35,109 nt of DNA from Bacteroidota bacterium (GCA_019638695.1 JAHBTG010000027.1:1-35109), one strand, 5' to 3'. Positions 15,401 through 22,794 are shown, numbered from the stretch's first letter. Translations and numbers: made by a program. The notes: a model not told the origin generated them from the letters alone.

Positions 15401-16592
15401 GGTGGCTGATATTGGAGTTTACGGCATGGAAAATGCGGTTCTGGTTACCAAATATGCGGGCAAAACCCCGCACGTCCTCGCCTGTCCAGCCGGTGTTCAT
15501 CTCGCCATAGGCGCCGAAACGGCTGTTCATCAGGTCATGGGGCGATGCTATGCCCAGCAACTGATAGCGTCCGGGGTGCAGTTGCACATGCACAGTGCCG
15601 GATACTTGCTGCTGGCTGCTGAGGAGGAATGCCTCGATATCCCGCATGGCGGGATCCAGGAACTGCCCTTCGTGCAGCCAGTTGCCATAAAAGAGGGCCA
15701 GTTGCTGCTTGTGGTAGATCTGCCACTTGGTGAGCACATGTTTCTCCAGCAGTTCGTGTGCCTTGATGAGGATAAGCGGTGCCGCCGCCTGAAAACCTAC
15801 CCGGCCTTTAATGCCGATGATGGTATCTCCCACGTGAATATCCCGGCCGATGCCGTAAGGCGCCGCCAGCGTTTCCAGGGCGCGGATAACCGCCACAGGC
15901 GTCATCTCCTGGCCATTCAGCGCAGTGGGTTCACCTTGTGTGAAGGTGAGGGTAATCTCCTGTGGACGGGTGGCCGTAGCTTGCACGGGCCAGGCTTCTT
16001 CCGGTAGCGGCAGGCGGCTGCCCAGAGTCTCGCGCCCGCCTACGGAGGTGCCCCACAGGCCCTGGTTTATGGAGTAAGCCGCCTTGCTAGAATCCATAGC
16101 TATACCTTTTGCCTGCAGGTAGGCGATTTCCTGCTCGCGGCTCAGCTGCTGGTCCCGGATGGGGGTGATGATCTCGGCTTCTGGCGCCAGCGACTGAAAG
16201 ATCATGTCAAACCGCACCTGGTCGTTACCGGCGCCCGTGCTGCCGTGTGCGATGGCCTGGGCACCTATCGCCCGTGCTGCACGGGCGATAGCTACCGCCT
16301 GAAACACCCGCTCCGCGCTTACGCTCAGCGGGTAGGTGTTGTTCTTGAGCACATTGCCGAATAGCAGGAAGCGCAGGCAGTCCCGGTAGTAGGCAGGCAC
16401 CACCTCCACGGCTTTCCAGCTGGCGGCGCCCATCTGCCGGGCACGGATGCCTGTCTGCTCCAGTTCGGATGCGCTGAAACCGCCGGTATCTACCGTGACG
16501 GCGTGCACTTCATAGCCCAGGTCCTGGCTAAGGTATACGATGCAGTAGCTGGTATCCAGCCCGCCGCTATAGGCGAGGAGTACTTTTTTCAT
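15393..16592 (-). CDS. argG: Argininosuccinate synthase
   Basis: This 399-aa enzyme joins citrulline and aspartate using ATP. The P-loop-type pyrophosphatase motif V-L-L-A-Y-S-G-G-L-D-T-S is at the very N-terminus, followed by the A-H-G-S-T-G-A-G-N-D-Q-V-R-F loop that binds citrulline and aspartate. G-V-G-G-x-E (here S-V-G-G-R-E) and G-I-G-R-D-I-H-V-G-D follow. I start at ATG 16592 (MKKVLLAYSGG); the 39 codons upstream in the same frame are not homologous and cross the GNAT stop. It follows GNAT by 13 bp and overlaps argC by 8 nt. Confidence 0.96.
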   Translation of the reverse strand: MKKVLLAYSGGLDTSYCIVYLSQDLGYEVHAVTVDTGGFSASELEQTGIRARQMGAASWKAVEVVPAYYRDCLRFLLFGNVLKNNTYPLSVSAERVFQAVAIARAARAIGAQAIAHGSTGAGNDQVRFDMIFQSLAPEAEIITPIRDQQLSREQEIAYLQAKGIAMDSSKAAYSINQGLWGTSVGGRETLGSRLPLPEEAWPVQATATRPQEITLTFTQGEPTALNGQEMTPVAVIRALETLAAPYGIGRDIHVGDTIIGIKGRVGFQAAAPLILIKAHELLEKHVLTKWQIYHKQQLALFYGNWLHEGQFLDPAMRDIEAFLLSSQQQVSGTVHVQLHPGRYQLLGIASPHDLMNSRFGAYGEMNTGWTGEDVRGFARIFGNQNRIFHAVNSNISHHD

Positions 16593-16605
16593 GAGAAGAG
16601 AAGGG

Positions 16606-17310
16606 TTAGTAAAAGAGATTAAGAATGGGAGTATGTCTTCTGAGCTGGCGCAGCAGGATCTTATGCTTGATGCGCATCCAGCGGCCATAGAGTTTGAGGT
16701 TCTGGCCAATGTCTTTTTTCTCCCGCCTTCGTTTTATTTTCTCGGCGCGCTTTTGTTTTTTCTCCAGTTCGGGCGGGATGAACAGCATGGCGGTGCACAT
16801 GCAGTTCTTGCGCTCCTTCATCATCAGGATATCGTAATTGACGCAGCTGCGGCACCCGGCCCAGAACTCCTCATCATCTGTGAGCTCGCTGTAGGTAACA
16901 GGTCTGTAACCCAGCGAGGAGTTGATCTTCATGACTGCCAGACCGGTGGTGAGGCCAAAGATGAGCGCCCCGGGGTATTTCTGGCGGCTGAGCCTGAATA
17001 TACGTTCTTTGATCTTGGTAGCCAGTCCGTACTTGCGGTACCGTGGATTGACGATAAGCCCGCTATTGGCCACATACTGGCCGTGGCCCCAGGTCTCTAT
17101 ATAACAGAATCCGGCCCATTTGCCTTGTTTGGTCAGGGCAATGACGGCCTTGCCCTCGGTCATTTTGGTGCGGATATATTCCGGTGTGCGTTTGGCAATG
17201 CCGGTGCCGCGCGCTTTGGCCGAGCTGGCCATTTCTTCCACAATCTGCTCAGCATAGCCTGCATGCTGGGCGGTGGCCACAATGATATCGAATTTGACTT
17301 CTTTTTTCAT
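16606..17310 (-). CDS. GNAT acyltransferase, first gene of arginine operon (candidate N-acylglutamate synthase)
   Basis: This 234-aa protein carries a GNAT domain in about residues 10-150. The acyl-CoA pyrophosphate loop is G-L-I-V-N-P-R-Y-R-K-Y-G-L-A-T-K-I, fitting R/Q-x-x-G-x-G/A. A basic, helical C-terminal tail (about 185-234) and a cluster of cysteines (W-A-G-C-R-S-C, N-C-M-C-T) follow. No argA, argJ or ArgA-like kinase fusion is present in the operon, yet the pathway needs an enzyme to acylate glutamate, so this gene is the natural candidate, with acetyl-CoA or succinyl-CoA as donor. That is inference from position; the family is broad. Its leader contains a possible attenuator (17364-17502). 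Confidence 0.85.
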   Translation of the reverse strand: MKKEVKFDIIVATAQHAGYAEQIVEEMASSAKARGTGIAKRTPEYIRTKMTEGKAVIALTKQGKWAGFCYIETWGHGQYVANSGLIVNPRYRKYGLATKIKERIFRLSRQKYPGALIFGLTTGLAVMKINSSLGYRPVTYSELTDDEEFWAGCRSCVNYDILMMKERKNCMCTAMLFIPPELEKKQKRAEKIKRRREKKDIGQNLKLYGRWMRIKHKILLRQLRRHTPILNLFY

Positions 17311-17363
17311 GATGAAAGAAGACAGGACGGAACGAAAAAATGAAAGGAAGGGGGGAGAAAGGG

Positions 17364-17390
17364 CGCATCCCTTGCGGATGCGGCATCCGC
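17364..17390 (-). promoter_or_regulatory. Two mutually exclusive hairpins in the arginine operon leader
   Basis: Read on the minus strand, GCGGATG (17390-17384) pairs with CATCCGC (17380-17374) around a 3-nt loop. Alternatively CGCATCC (17382-17376) pairs with GGATGCG (17370-17364) around a 5-nt loop. Both stems are perfect 7-bp GC-rich helices and share bases 17376-17380, so only one can form. The second stem is followed by a pyrimidine-rich tract rather than a clean T run. They lie 54-80 nt before the GNAT start and 28 nt after the small ORF at 17419. Confidence 0.35.
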
Positions 17391-17418
17391 ATAGGACGCC
17401 GGAATAACTATGTACCCC

Positions 17419-17502
17419 TTAGGGCCTGGGTCGCCTGGGCGCGCACACAGCCGGGCTGCTCAGAGCAGCTGCCAGGAACGGGCTGTGGAGTTTGGATAGC
17501 AT
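17419..17502 (-). CDS. Possible 27-aa Arg-ended leader peptide
   Basis: An ATG at 17502 opens a 27-codon frame that stops at TAA 17419. It begins MLSKLHSPFL and ends A-P-R-R-P-R-P, giving three arginine codons (AGG, CGA, AGG) in the last five residues. It lies 108 nt before the GNAT start of the arginine operon and just before two alternative hairpins. That is the layout of an amino-acid-sensing attenuator leader. It has no detectable Shine-Dalgarno sequence and may be chance; the Arg codons AGG/CGA look uncommon in the neighbouring genes. Confidence 0.3.
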   Translation of the reverse strand: MLSKLHSPFLAAALSSPAVCAPRRPRP

Positions 17503-17520
17503 TCTTCAGGCGATTGCGGT

Positions 17521-17545
17521 GCAATTATCCGAAAAAAATAATTGC
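17521..17545. promoter_or_regulatory. Perfect 8-bp inverted repeat upstream of arginine operon
   Basis: GCAATTAT (17521-17528) and ATAATTGC (17538-17545) form an inverted repeat around a 9-nt A-rich spacer. It lies about 210-235 nt upstream of the GNAT start and could be a repressor operator or a leader hairpin. It does not match the consensus ARG box. Confidence 0.35.
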
Positions 17546-17570
17546 CATAGCCTAATGAAGACAAAAAAAC

Positions 17571-17605
17571 TAAAAATAATCTGTTTTGTTGCGTATCCTG
17601 CCAAA
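17571..17605 (-). promoter_or_regulatory. Candidate promoter of the arginine operon
   Basis: On the minus strand TTTG (17605-17602) is followed after 23 nt by TATTTTTA (17578-17571), one mismatch from TAnnTTTG. The spacing is at the long end of the accepted range. If real, the operon leader is about 255 nt, long enough to include the inverted repeat, the small ORF and the hairpins. Confidence 0.35.
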
Positions 17606-17685
17606 AAGGACAGCCTGTAAAAGGATTCTGATAAATGTAGAAGGGCTTTGTCAGGGGCCAGGTGGGTTTTCCCTTCTGTTATCCT

Positions 17686-17707
17686 CCTGAGCGCAGCGAA
17701 GGATCTC
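17686..17707 (+). repeat. CCTGAGCG..GAAGGATCTC dispersed repeat, direct copy
   Basis: This is a 22-bp element. Its inverted copy with one base change lies at 18054-18075, so the two bracket repeat copy A head-to-head. A third, more diverged copy in direct orientation is at 22708-22729. Confidence 0.7.
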
Positions 17708-17800
17708 TGTCCTGTGGTCAGGATATGCCCTGCTCTCGCGCGGCTTCAGCCGCGTGAGCACCCTCCTGCGCTGCGCTGCTGGCACACACAGGGTACAGCT

Positions 17801-17853
17801 CAATCCTTTATTTGTACTTTTTTCTTGATAAAAAAGTACCCAAAAATCAAGGC
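17801..17853 (+). repeat. 53-bp repeat core, copy A
   Basis: These 53 bases are identical to 22795-22847. The centre is a perfect inverted repeat, GTACTTTTTT / AAAAAAGTAC with a 6-nt loop (17814-17839), able to form a hairpin on either strand. Confidence 0.9.
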
Positions 17854-17938
17854 CCCTGCCGGGGCGGCAATCTTTGCCAGACCCGAGGCCATTAATCCTC
17901 CCGGATCTGACAAAGGATACCGATCCAATGGAATTGGG

Positions 17939-17995
17939 TTTTGGGCAGTTCGCCTAGCGGCCGCTCCCGCGGTTTCGCCCTTTTCGCTTAGGCCG
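17939..17995 (+). repeat. GC-rich repeat block, copy A
   Basis: The block runs from TTTTGGGC to CGCTTAGGCCG and matches 22925-22980 with a few changes. Its most conserved end, CGCCCTTTTCGCTTAGGC, also appears inverted around 22528-22544. Confidence 0.8.
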
Positions 17996-18053
17996 TTTTT
18001 GCAGGGATGTTTACTCCTGGGCGGGGGTTGGGAGAGGGCTATTCCGTCAGGTG

Positions 18054-18075
18054 GAGATCCTTCGCTCCGCTCAGG
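18054..18075 (-). repeat. CCTGAGCG..GAAGGATCTC dispersed repeat, inverted copy
   Basis: The reverse complement reads CCTGAGCGGAGCGAAGGATC plus TC, one base different from the direct copy at 17686-17707. Confidence 0.7.
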
Positions 18076-18159
18076 GTGGCCCGGGGCGGCGGGGGATGCC
18101 GAAACGAGTTTGGCAGGACGGGGATAAACTCTCCCCTATGGAAAAAGACGAAGTATACG

Positions 18160-19131
18160 TTAGAACAACACACCCAATGCGGTATGCAATACCAGGTCGC
18201 GTGCAAGGCCGTCCGGCCGTTTTTCTCGGGTGACCAGCGGCTTGGCGCCCAGCAGGGTGAGGTATAGCCCGGGCGCCAGCCGAAAGCGGGCGCTCAGGTT
18301 GGCATTCAGCGTCAGGCCGGTGCTGCCTGCTACCGGAGTAAAATTGGCGCGGGAGAATTCAGGGGTATTGGGGTAGTATACTTGGTCTTCCATGATCTTG
18401 AGAATACCCAGCAAACCTATACCGAAAACACAGCCATTATCCCGGATACCCAGCAGCCGTTCTGCCCGGAACATCACATCCGGTTTTCGGCGGAGCTGAT
18501 TGCTGTCGGCATATTTGCGGGCAGGGTGGTCTTCGGGAATAGGCGCACGGGCCAGGAAGCTGTTGTTGTTCCAGTCATGGGCATACTGAGCCCCCAGGGC
18601 AAACAGCCATTTGTTGGGCAAAACGGCAGAGGCACCTCCCAGCACATCCAGGGTGCCCAGGCTGGTTTGGTAGGGCATGGGGGCACTGTAGTGGCTTACG
18701 GTGCTGTTGGCCAGCGGGAAGGTCTTGTTGGCGTCATTGCCGGGAATGCGTAATCCCCCGGAGAGGTAGAAGCGCCACTCCTGCCGGGTAGCTACCCGGA
18801 GCCGCGCAGAAAGCACCGGATCTCCCAGGCCACTGAGGCTGCCCAGTTCGCCGCTGGTGGCTACAAAAGGAAGATAGGCTTCCAACTGCCAGCTTTTGCC
18901 CAGGTTAAGGGCTGCCCGCAGCGCGGTGGTATGCACTTTTACCTGGTGTTCGGCCCCGCCATAGGCATACTCCAGCCGTAGGTGCAGCTTGTGGTCTTCT
19001 TCATCGGGGCGGTTGGTGGCCAGTCCGGGTAAGGAAGCCACGCCTGCATCGCTGTCTCCCTGGGCATAAAGCGTATACGGGGCGGCCAGGCCGGTGATCA
19101 GCAGTAGCAGGATCAGGTGTATTGCAGGCAT
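18160..19131 (-). CDS. Putative outer-membrane beta-barrel protein
   Basis: This is a 323-aa protein with a signal peptide (MPAIHLILLLLITGLAAPYTLYA). The mature part opens with L-A-T-N-R-P-D-E-E and then alternates short amphipathic strands and turns (W-Q-L-E-A-Y-L-P-F, W-R-F-Y-L-S-G-G-L-R-I-P). It ends in a strand with C-terminal Phe (L-H-T-A-L-G-V-L-F), the usual outer-membrane insertion signal. The pattern resembles barrel families such as the phenol-degradation MetA-like group, but I cannot assign one with certainty. It lies 18 bp after the repeat-protein gene and is probably co-transcribed with it, so the two may form an envelope unit. Substrate unknown. Confidence 0.72.
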   Translation of the reverse strand: MPAIHLILLLLITGLAAPYTLYAQGDSDAGVASLPGLATNRPDEEDHKLHLRLEYAYGGAEHQVKVHTTALRAALNLGKSWQLEAYLPFVATSGELGSLSGLGDPVLSARLRVATRQEWRFYLSGGLRIPGNDANKTFPLANSTVSHYSAPMPYQTSLGTLDVLGGASAVLPNKWLFALGAQYAHDWNNNSFLARAPIPEDHPARKYADSNQLRRKPDVMFRAERLLGIRDNGCVFGIGLLGILKIMEDQVYYPNTPEFSRANFTPVAGSTGLTLNANLSARFRLAPGLYLTLLGAKPLVTREKRPDGLARDLVLHTALGVLF

Positions 19132-19149
19132 GGGTATAGAATAGGTTGG

Positions 19150-21882
19150 TTAAAAATACAAAAACCTGAGTTTGAGCTGCTGCTTTTTCTGGGTATCCTC
19201 GGTTATCCAGCAAATAGCTGCCGTACGGCCTTGTACAGCCATGCGGGGCTGCAGCTGTGCGCCTTCGTCTGTCCATATATACCTGGGCGCGGCGGCCTGT
19301 CCGTTCTGTAGCGCAAGGGTGGTATAGCGCACCTGCTCGGGCTGCTTGCCTACTTTTTCCTGCCACACGCACAGCACCTGGCCGCCCGGCAGCAGCGCCA
19401 GGGAATAAGGAAACAATTCTCCCATAAACCCGGCTACCGGCATGCCGGAGGGTTCCCACAGCGGCTGTCCCTGTGCGTCAAAGCGCTGGGCCATCAGCTG
19501 GTAACCTACCTGTTCCTCTGCACGCTGGTCCAGCCAGCATTGCAGCCAGCCGCCATCCGGCAACGTCAGGGCCTGAGGGTGAGACTGCCTGCCGTAACAT
19601 TCGCAGGCATAGCGGCCCTGGGGTTCCCACAGCGGTTGCCCGGCGGCATTGAGGCACTGCATCATTACCTTGGTGAAATCCTGCCCGTGCCGGTCGTCCG
19701 TCCAGGTTACCAGGCTGCGCTGGTCTTTGAGCGGCAGCAGGGTGGGGTAGCGCTGGTGAGCGGGTTGCGGGGCCAGGCGCCTGCCGGTTTCTCCCCATAG
19801 GGGATAGCCCAGGCTATCCAGCTTTTGCACAAAGATGTTGTAATGACCGCTTTGGTCATCCATCCAGCTCATCAGCAGCTCTTCTCCGGCCAGCGGCAGC
19901 AGGGCCGGACTGGTTTGATAGCCTGCCTGTGTGGCAATGCCCGCACCGTTGGGCGCCAGTTGGTGTTTGCCTGTTGCGTCCATGCGGGCTACATAGATAT
20001 CAAACCCTTTTTCGATGAACTGGCGGCTGTCTGTCCACCCGGCCCACAGGTGCCCGGCGCGGCTGCGCACCAGTTGCAGCCCGTTCTGGGAGCGGAATGC
20101 GCCGGTGACCAGGTGTCCCTGGGCTTCCCGGTTGCGCAGCCCTTCTGTGTTCATATGCTGCAGGTAGATGTCGTCATCCGTACCGTTGCGGCGGTCCAGC
20201 CAGGCTACATAACAGCCCGAGGAGGTAGTGAGCAGGCGGGGCAGGCTCTGGTAACCCGTTGCGTTGCATACCGGCAACCCCCCGGCCAGCCAGGCGCACT
20301 GGCCCAGTGAGTCCAGCCGCTGGAGGTACAGGTCGCTGTTGCGCCAGCCGTTGCGGTAGTCTTCCCATCCTATGTAGAAGTCGTTTTGCCGGCCGGCTGC
20401 CAGCACCGGGTTTTCCAGAGTATGGTAGGCGGTAGTGTGTTCTACGAACAAGGGCTTGCCATCCGGCGGGTAGCCTCCGGCCGGTTCGCCAAACAGGGTG
20501 ATATGGGTATGATAGATCCTGGGAGATACCGGGTTCCGTTCATCTATCCAGCACACCCAGCTTCCGCCTTCCCCGTCTGCTGTGGCCACCAGGTTGCGTT
20601 TGGGGTATTTGTTGACGGCAACGGATATGCCTGCAAAATCCCAGTGGGCTTCGCCCAGGTTATTCATTTTCTGGCAAAAGATATCTGCATGGCCGTTTCG
20701 GTCATCCAGCCAGATAAATACCGGCTCATCGTATACGCCATGCGTGCTGGCCAGTGGTGCGGTTTGGTGGGCTTTGCTCAGGCACATGAGTACCCCTTCT
20801 GCCTGCCAGCGTCCTTTGCCCGTCTGGATATCCACCTGCTGGCAGTAAATGTCCGTATCCGTTCCCTGCAGGTCTTCCCACCAGATATAGGCATCCGCAC
20901 CTTTGAGTACGATGCGGGGGTTGAACTGGTCTCCGAAGGTTTCGCATACCGGGTGGTTGTAGACCAGCCGCCCGTTCCTGGAGACGCGGCAGAGATAAAT
21001 GTCTTTGCCGTGCGTGCCGCTGCCCAACGCTTCGTAGGTGCAGATGAGCCCGCCGAAGCCGTCGCCTTTCATGCGCGGGTGACGCAGCGTCATGCCGGTG
21101 AAAGGCGGCGTGACGGCAATGCCCGGGGCTGGCCATTCGCGTTCGCCGGTTGCAGAGAACTTCTGGGCAAAGATCTGCCACCCGGCGCCGCTGCGGAAGT
21201 CTTCCCACAGCACCACGATGCCGCCGTCCGGGGAGAGGTCCAGCTGTGGTTTTTGCTGGATGCCCGGCGTGACCGGGCAAGCGGGCAGTCCGTCGAACTG
21301 CCAGAGCGGCAGGCCGTAGGAAGCGATCTTTTGCACGAAAATGCGCCGTTGCCCTTTTTCTGCCCGGATGTCTTCCCAGGTGAGGTAACACCCCCCCTGC
21401 CCATCTGGCAGAGCCTGTAGCCCGGTGCCATAGGCGCTGGCGGGCGCCAGGTACTCTCCCTCGGATTGCCAGAGGGGTTCTCCCAGCCGGTTGAGGCGCA
21501 TCCCATACATGCCCCGGAGGTATTCGCGCTGTTCTTCCCAGATGACGAACAGGCCGCCTTCTCCGTCGGGTACCAAGCGGGGGTGTGCCTGCACATTCTC
21601 CTGCGGGCAGAGGAGCAGGCCGTCTGCCGGCAGCAGGGGCTGCCCGTGGGCGTCCAGGTGTTGCAGGACCACATTGGGCTTGCCCTGCGGTCCGCGTGTG
21701 GCAGTAAAGGTTACCCACATGCCCCCGGCATTGTCCGCCAGTACCTGGGGCTGGTCATGGAGTTCCTGCACTGCCAGGGTATTGGTAGCCAGCACCCGCA
21801 CACTGTCGGTATGCAGTTGTGCATGGCAGTACCCGGTGGCTGCCAGCCATATCCCCCAACAAAGCCTATAGAATGAAACCAT
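19150..21882 (-). CDS. Exported protein of about 16 tandem 55-residue repeats (propeller-like)
   Basis: This is a 910-aa protein starting at ATG 21882, which gives a signal peptide (MVSFYRLCWGIWLAATGYCHA). Almost all the rest is repeats of about 52-58 residues with the pattern P-x-L-x-x-D-G-x-G-G-x-x-V-x-W-E/D-D-x-R ... I/Y-x-x-Q-K-x-x-x-x-G-x-x-L-W ... G. Examples are P-D-G-Q-G-G-C-Y-L-T-W-E-D, Y-I-G-W-E-D-Y-R-N-G and Y-V-A-W-L-D-R-R-N-G. I count about 16 units, enough for two eight-bladed propellers if each is a blade (inference). There is no T9SS C-terminal sorting domain; the protein ends soon after the last repeat. No enzyme motif is seen, so a binding or scaffold role outside the inner membrane is likely. 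The barrel gene follows 18 bp downstream. Confidence 0.8.
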   Translation of the reverse strand: MVSFYRLCWGIWLAATGYCHAQLHTDSVRVLATNTLAVQELHDQPQVLADNAGGMWVTFTATRGPQGKPNVVLQHLDAHGQPLLPADGLLLCPQENVQAHPRLVPDGEGGLFVIWEEQREYLRGMYGMRLNRLGEPLWQSEGEYLAPASAYGTGLQALPDGQGGCYLTWEDIRAEKGQRRIFVQKIASYGLPLWQFDGLPACPVTPGIQQKPQLDLSPDGGIVVLWEDFRSGAGWQIFAQKFSATGEREWPAPGIAVTPPFTGMTLRHPRMKGDGFGGLICTYEALGSGTHGKDIYLCRVSRNGRLVYNHPVCETFGDQFNPRIVLKGADAYIWWEDLQGTDTDIYCQQVDIQTGKGRWQAEGVLMCLSKAHQTAPLASTHGVYDEPVFIWLDDRNGHADIFCQKMNNLGEAHWDFAGISVAVNKYPKRNLVATADGEGGSWVCWIDERNPVSPRIYHTHITLFGEPAGGYPPDGKPLFVEHTTAYHTLENPVLAAGRQNDFYIGWEDYRNGWRNSDLYLQRLDSLGQCAWLAGGLPVCNATGYQSLPRLLTTSSGCYVAWLDRRNGTDDDIYLQHMNTEGLRNREAQGHLVTGAFRSQNGLQLVRSRAGHLWAGWTDSRQFIEKGFDIYVARMDATGKHQLAPNGAGIATQAGYQTSPALLPLAGEELLMSWMDDQSGHYNIFVQKLDSLGYPLWGETGRRLAPQPAHQRYPTLLPLKDQRSLVTWTDDRHGQDFTKVMMQCLNAAGQPLWEPQGRYACECYGRQSHPQALTLPDGGWLQCWLDQRAEEQVGYQLMAQRFDAQGQPLWEPSGMPVAGFMGELFPYSLALLPGGQVLCVWQEKVGKQPEQVRYTTLALQNGQAAAPRYIWTDEGAQLQPRMAVQGRTAAICWITEDTQKKQQLKLRFLYF

Positions 21883-21888
21883 GCCGGG

Positions 21889-21896
21889 CAAAGATA
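21889..21896 (-). promoter_or_regulatory. -7 element TATCTTTG abutting the repeat-protein start
   Basis: On the minus strand TATCTTTG matches TAnnTTTG and ends 6 nt before the ATG at 21882, so transcription would begin at about the start codon. The -33 region is T-rich but lacks a clean TTTG. Confidence 0.5.
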
Positions 21897-21932
21897 CACC
21901 CCCATTTTTTATGCATAAAAAAAGGGTTTGCT

Positions 21933-21964
21933 CTTGTGCAGACAAATTTGCTCTCTTATTTTTG
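21933..21964 (+). promoter_or_regulatory. Promoter of the tRNA operon
   Basis: CTTG at 21933-21936 and TATTTTTG at 21957-21964 are separated by 20 nt. The first tRNA begins 15 nt after the -7 element. Confidence 0.65.
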
Positions 21965-21979
21965 TGCCCTGCAAAACCT

Positions 21980-22071
21980 GGTGAGGTGGCTGAGTGGTCT
22001 AAAGCAGCACTTTGCTAAAGTGCCGTATGGGTCAAACCGTACCGAGGGTTCGAATCCCTCCCTCACCACCA
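21980..22071 (+). tRNA. tRNA-Ser (anticodon GCU)
   Basis: The acceptor stem is GGTGAGG / CCTCACC. The anticodon stem-loop is GCACT-TTGCTAA-AGTGC, with GCU at the anticodon. A long variable arm and the T arm GAGGG-TTCGAAT-CCCTC complete a class II serine tRNA. The discriminator is A and CCA is encoded, unlike in the next two tRNAs. Decodes AGC/AGU. Confidence 0.95.
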
Positions 22072-22104
22072 GTGATATTCTGCTGCGGATGTCGCTTATT
22101 TATT

Positions 22105-22179
22105 CGAGGTGTAGCGCAGTCCGGCTAGCGCACCTGCTTTGGGAGCAGGGGGTCGCAGGTTCGAATCCTGCCACCTCGA
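22105..22179 (+). tRNA. tRNA-Pro (anticodon UGG)
   Basis: The acceptor stem is CGAGGTG / CACCTCG, with the C1-G72 pair usual for proline tRNA. The anticodon stem-loop is CCTGC-TTTGGGA-GCAGG and the T arm GCAGG-TTCGAAT-CCTGC. No CCA is encoded. Second gene of the tRNA operon. Confidence 0.95.
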
Positions 22180-22214
22180 CGCAGGGGAAATCCCTCTCAG
22201 CCTGCATCCGTTTT

Positions 22215-22288
22215 GCCCCTATAGCTCAACCGGATAGAGCATCAGATTTCTAATCTGACGGTTACAGGTTCGAGTCCTGTTGGGGGTA
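22215..22288 (+). tRNA. tRNA-Arg (anticodon UCU)
   Basis: The acceptor stem is GCCCCTA / TGGGGGT with a G1-U72 wobble. The anticodon stem-loop is TCAGA-TTTCTAA-TCTGA and the T arm ACAGG-TTCGAGT-CCTGT. The discriminator is A and no CCA is encoded. Decodes AGA/AGG. Third gene of the tRNA operon; no clear terminator follows. Confidence 0.94.
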
Positions 22289-22707
22289 CACTCTTTCGGT
22301 TCTGGAGATTTGAGATGCTATACCGGTTGTTTTCCCTTAGGGCCGGCCTCCCGTTGTCTCTTGCCTGTCACCCTGAGTTTGTCTTAGCGCCTCCTGGCTT
22401 AACGCCGTTATGCCGGGGATTCCAAAACCAGTTCGATAGGATGGGCCGCCTACTCTCTCGACCCCCGCATCCCCTTTTGCTGCGTGAAAGATGTCCGTGG
22501 GGCCCTATATACCCCCCTGCCCAGCAGCCTAAGCGAAAAGGGCGAGACTGCGGGGAGAGGACTTAGCAGGCACTCCAGGATAATGATTCTGGTTCTCTTC
22601 CTTTTGAAGGAGGGGTGGGGGGATTCTGCTGCCGCACCCCCTGCCCTCATTCCAGGGGCTCCGCTCCCCCGTTCAGACCGTTCTGTACTCCCCCCCGGGC
22701 GTGTCAT

Positions 22708-22729
22708 TCTGAGCGGCGCGAAGGATCTC
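22708..22729 (+). repeat. Dispersed repeat, third copy (diverged)
   Basis: TCTGAGCGGCGCGAAGGATC plus TC is a diverged copy of the element at 17686-17707. It lies 66 bp before the 53-bp core, in the same orientation as in copy A. Confidence 0.6.
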
Positions 22730-22794
22730 TGTTCCGTGACCAGGCGTACTGTGTGAACGGCTTCCTGCTCTGCTGGCGCATACAGGGTATAGCC

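Larger units (their letters stand above)
17606..18159. other. Gene-poor stretch with repeat copy A
   Basis: No credible gene lies in this part of the 849-bp gap between GNAT (start 17310) and the barrel gene (end 18160). It is built of repeat blocks: CCTGAGCGCAGCGAAGGATC at 17686 and its inverted copy ending at 18075, the 53-bp core at 17801-17853, and a GC-rich block at 17939-17995. A plus-strand ORF through it (17648-18127) shares the peptide SFICTFFLIKKYPKIKA with an ORF at 22615, which only reflects the repeat. Confidence 0.75.

Noticed and set aside
17648-18127. 159-codon plus-strand ORF
   Set aside because: It lies on repeat copy A; the shared peptide with the ORF at 22615 comes from the 53-bp core, not from protein homology.
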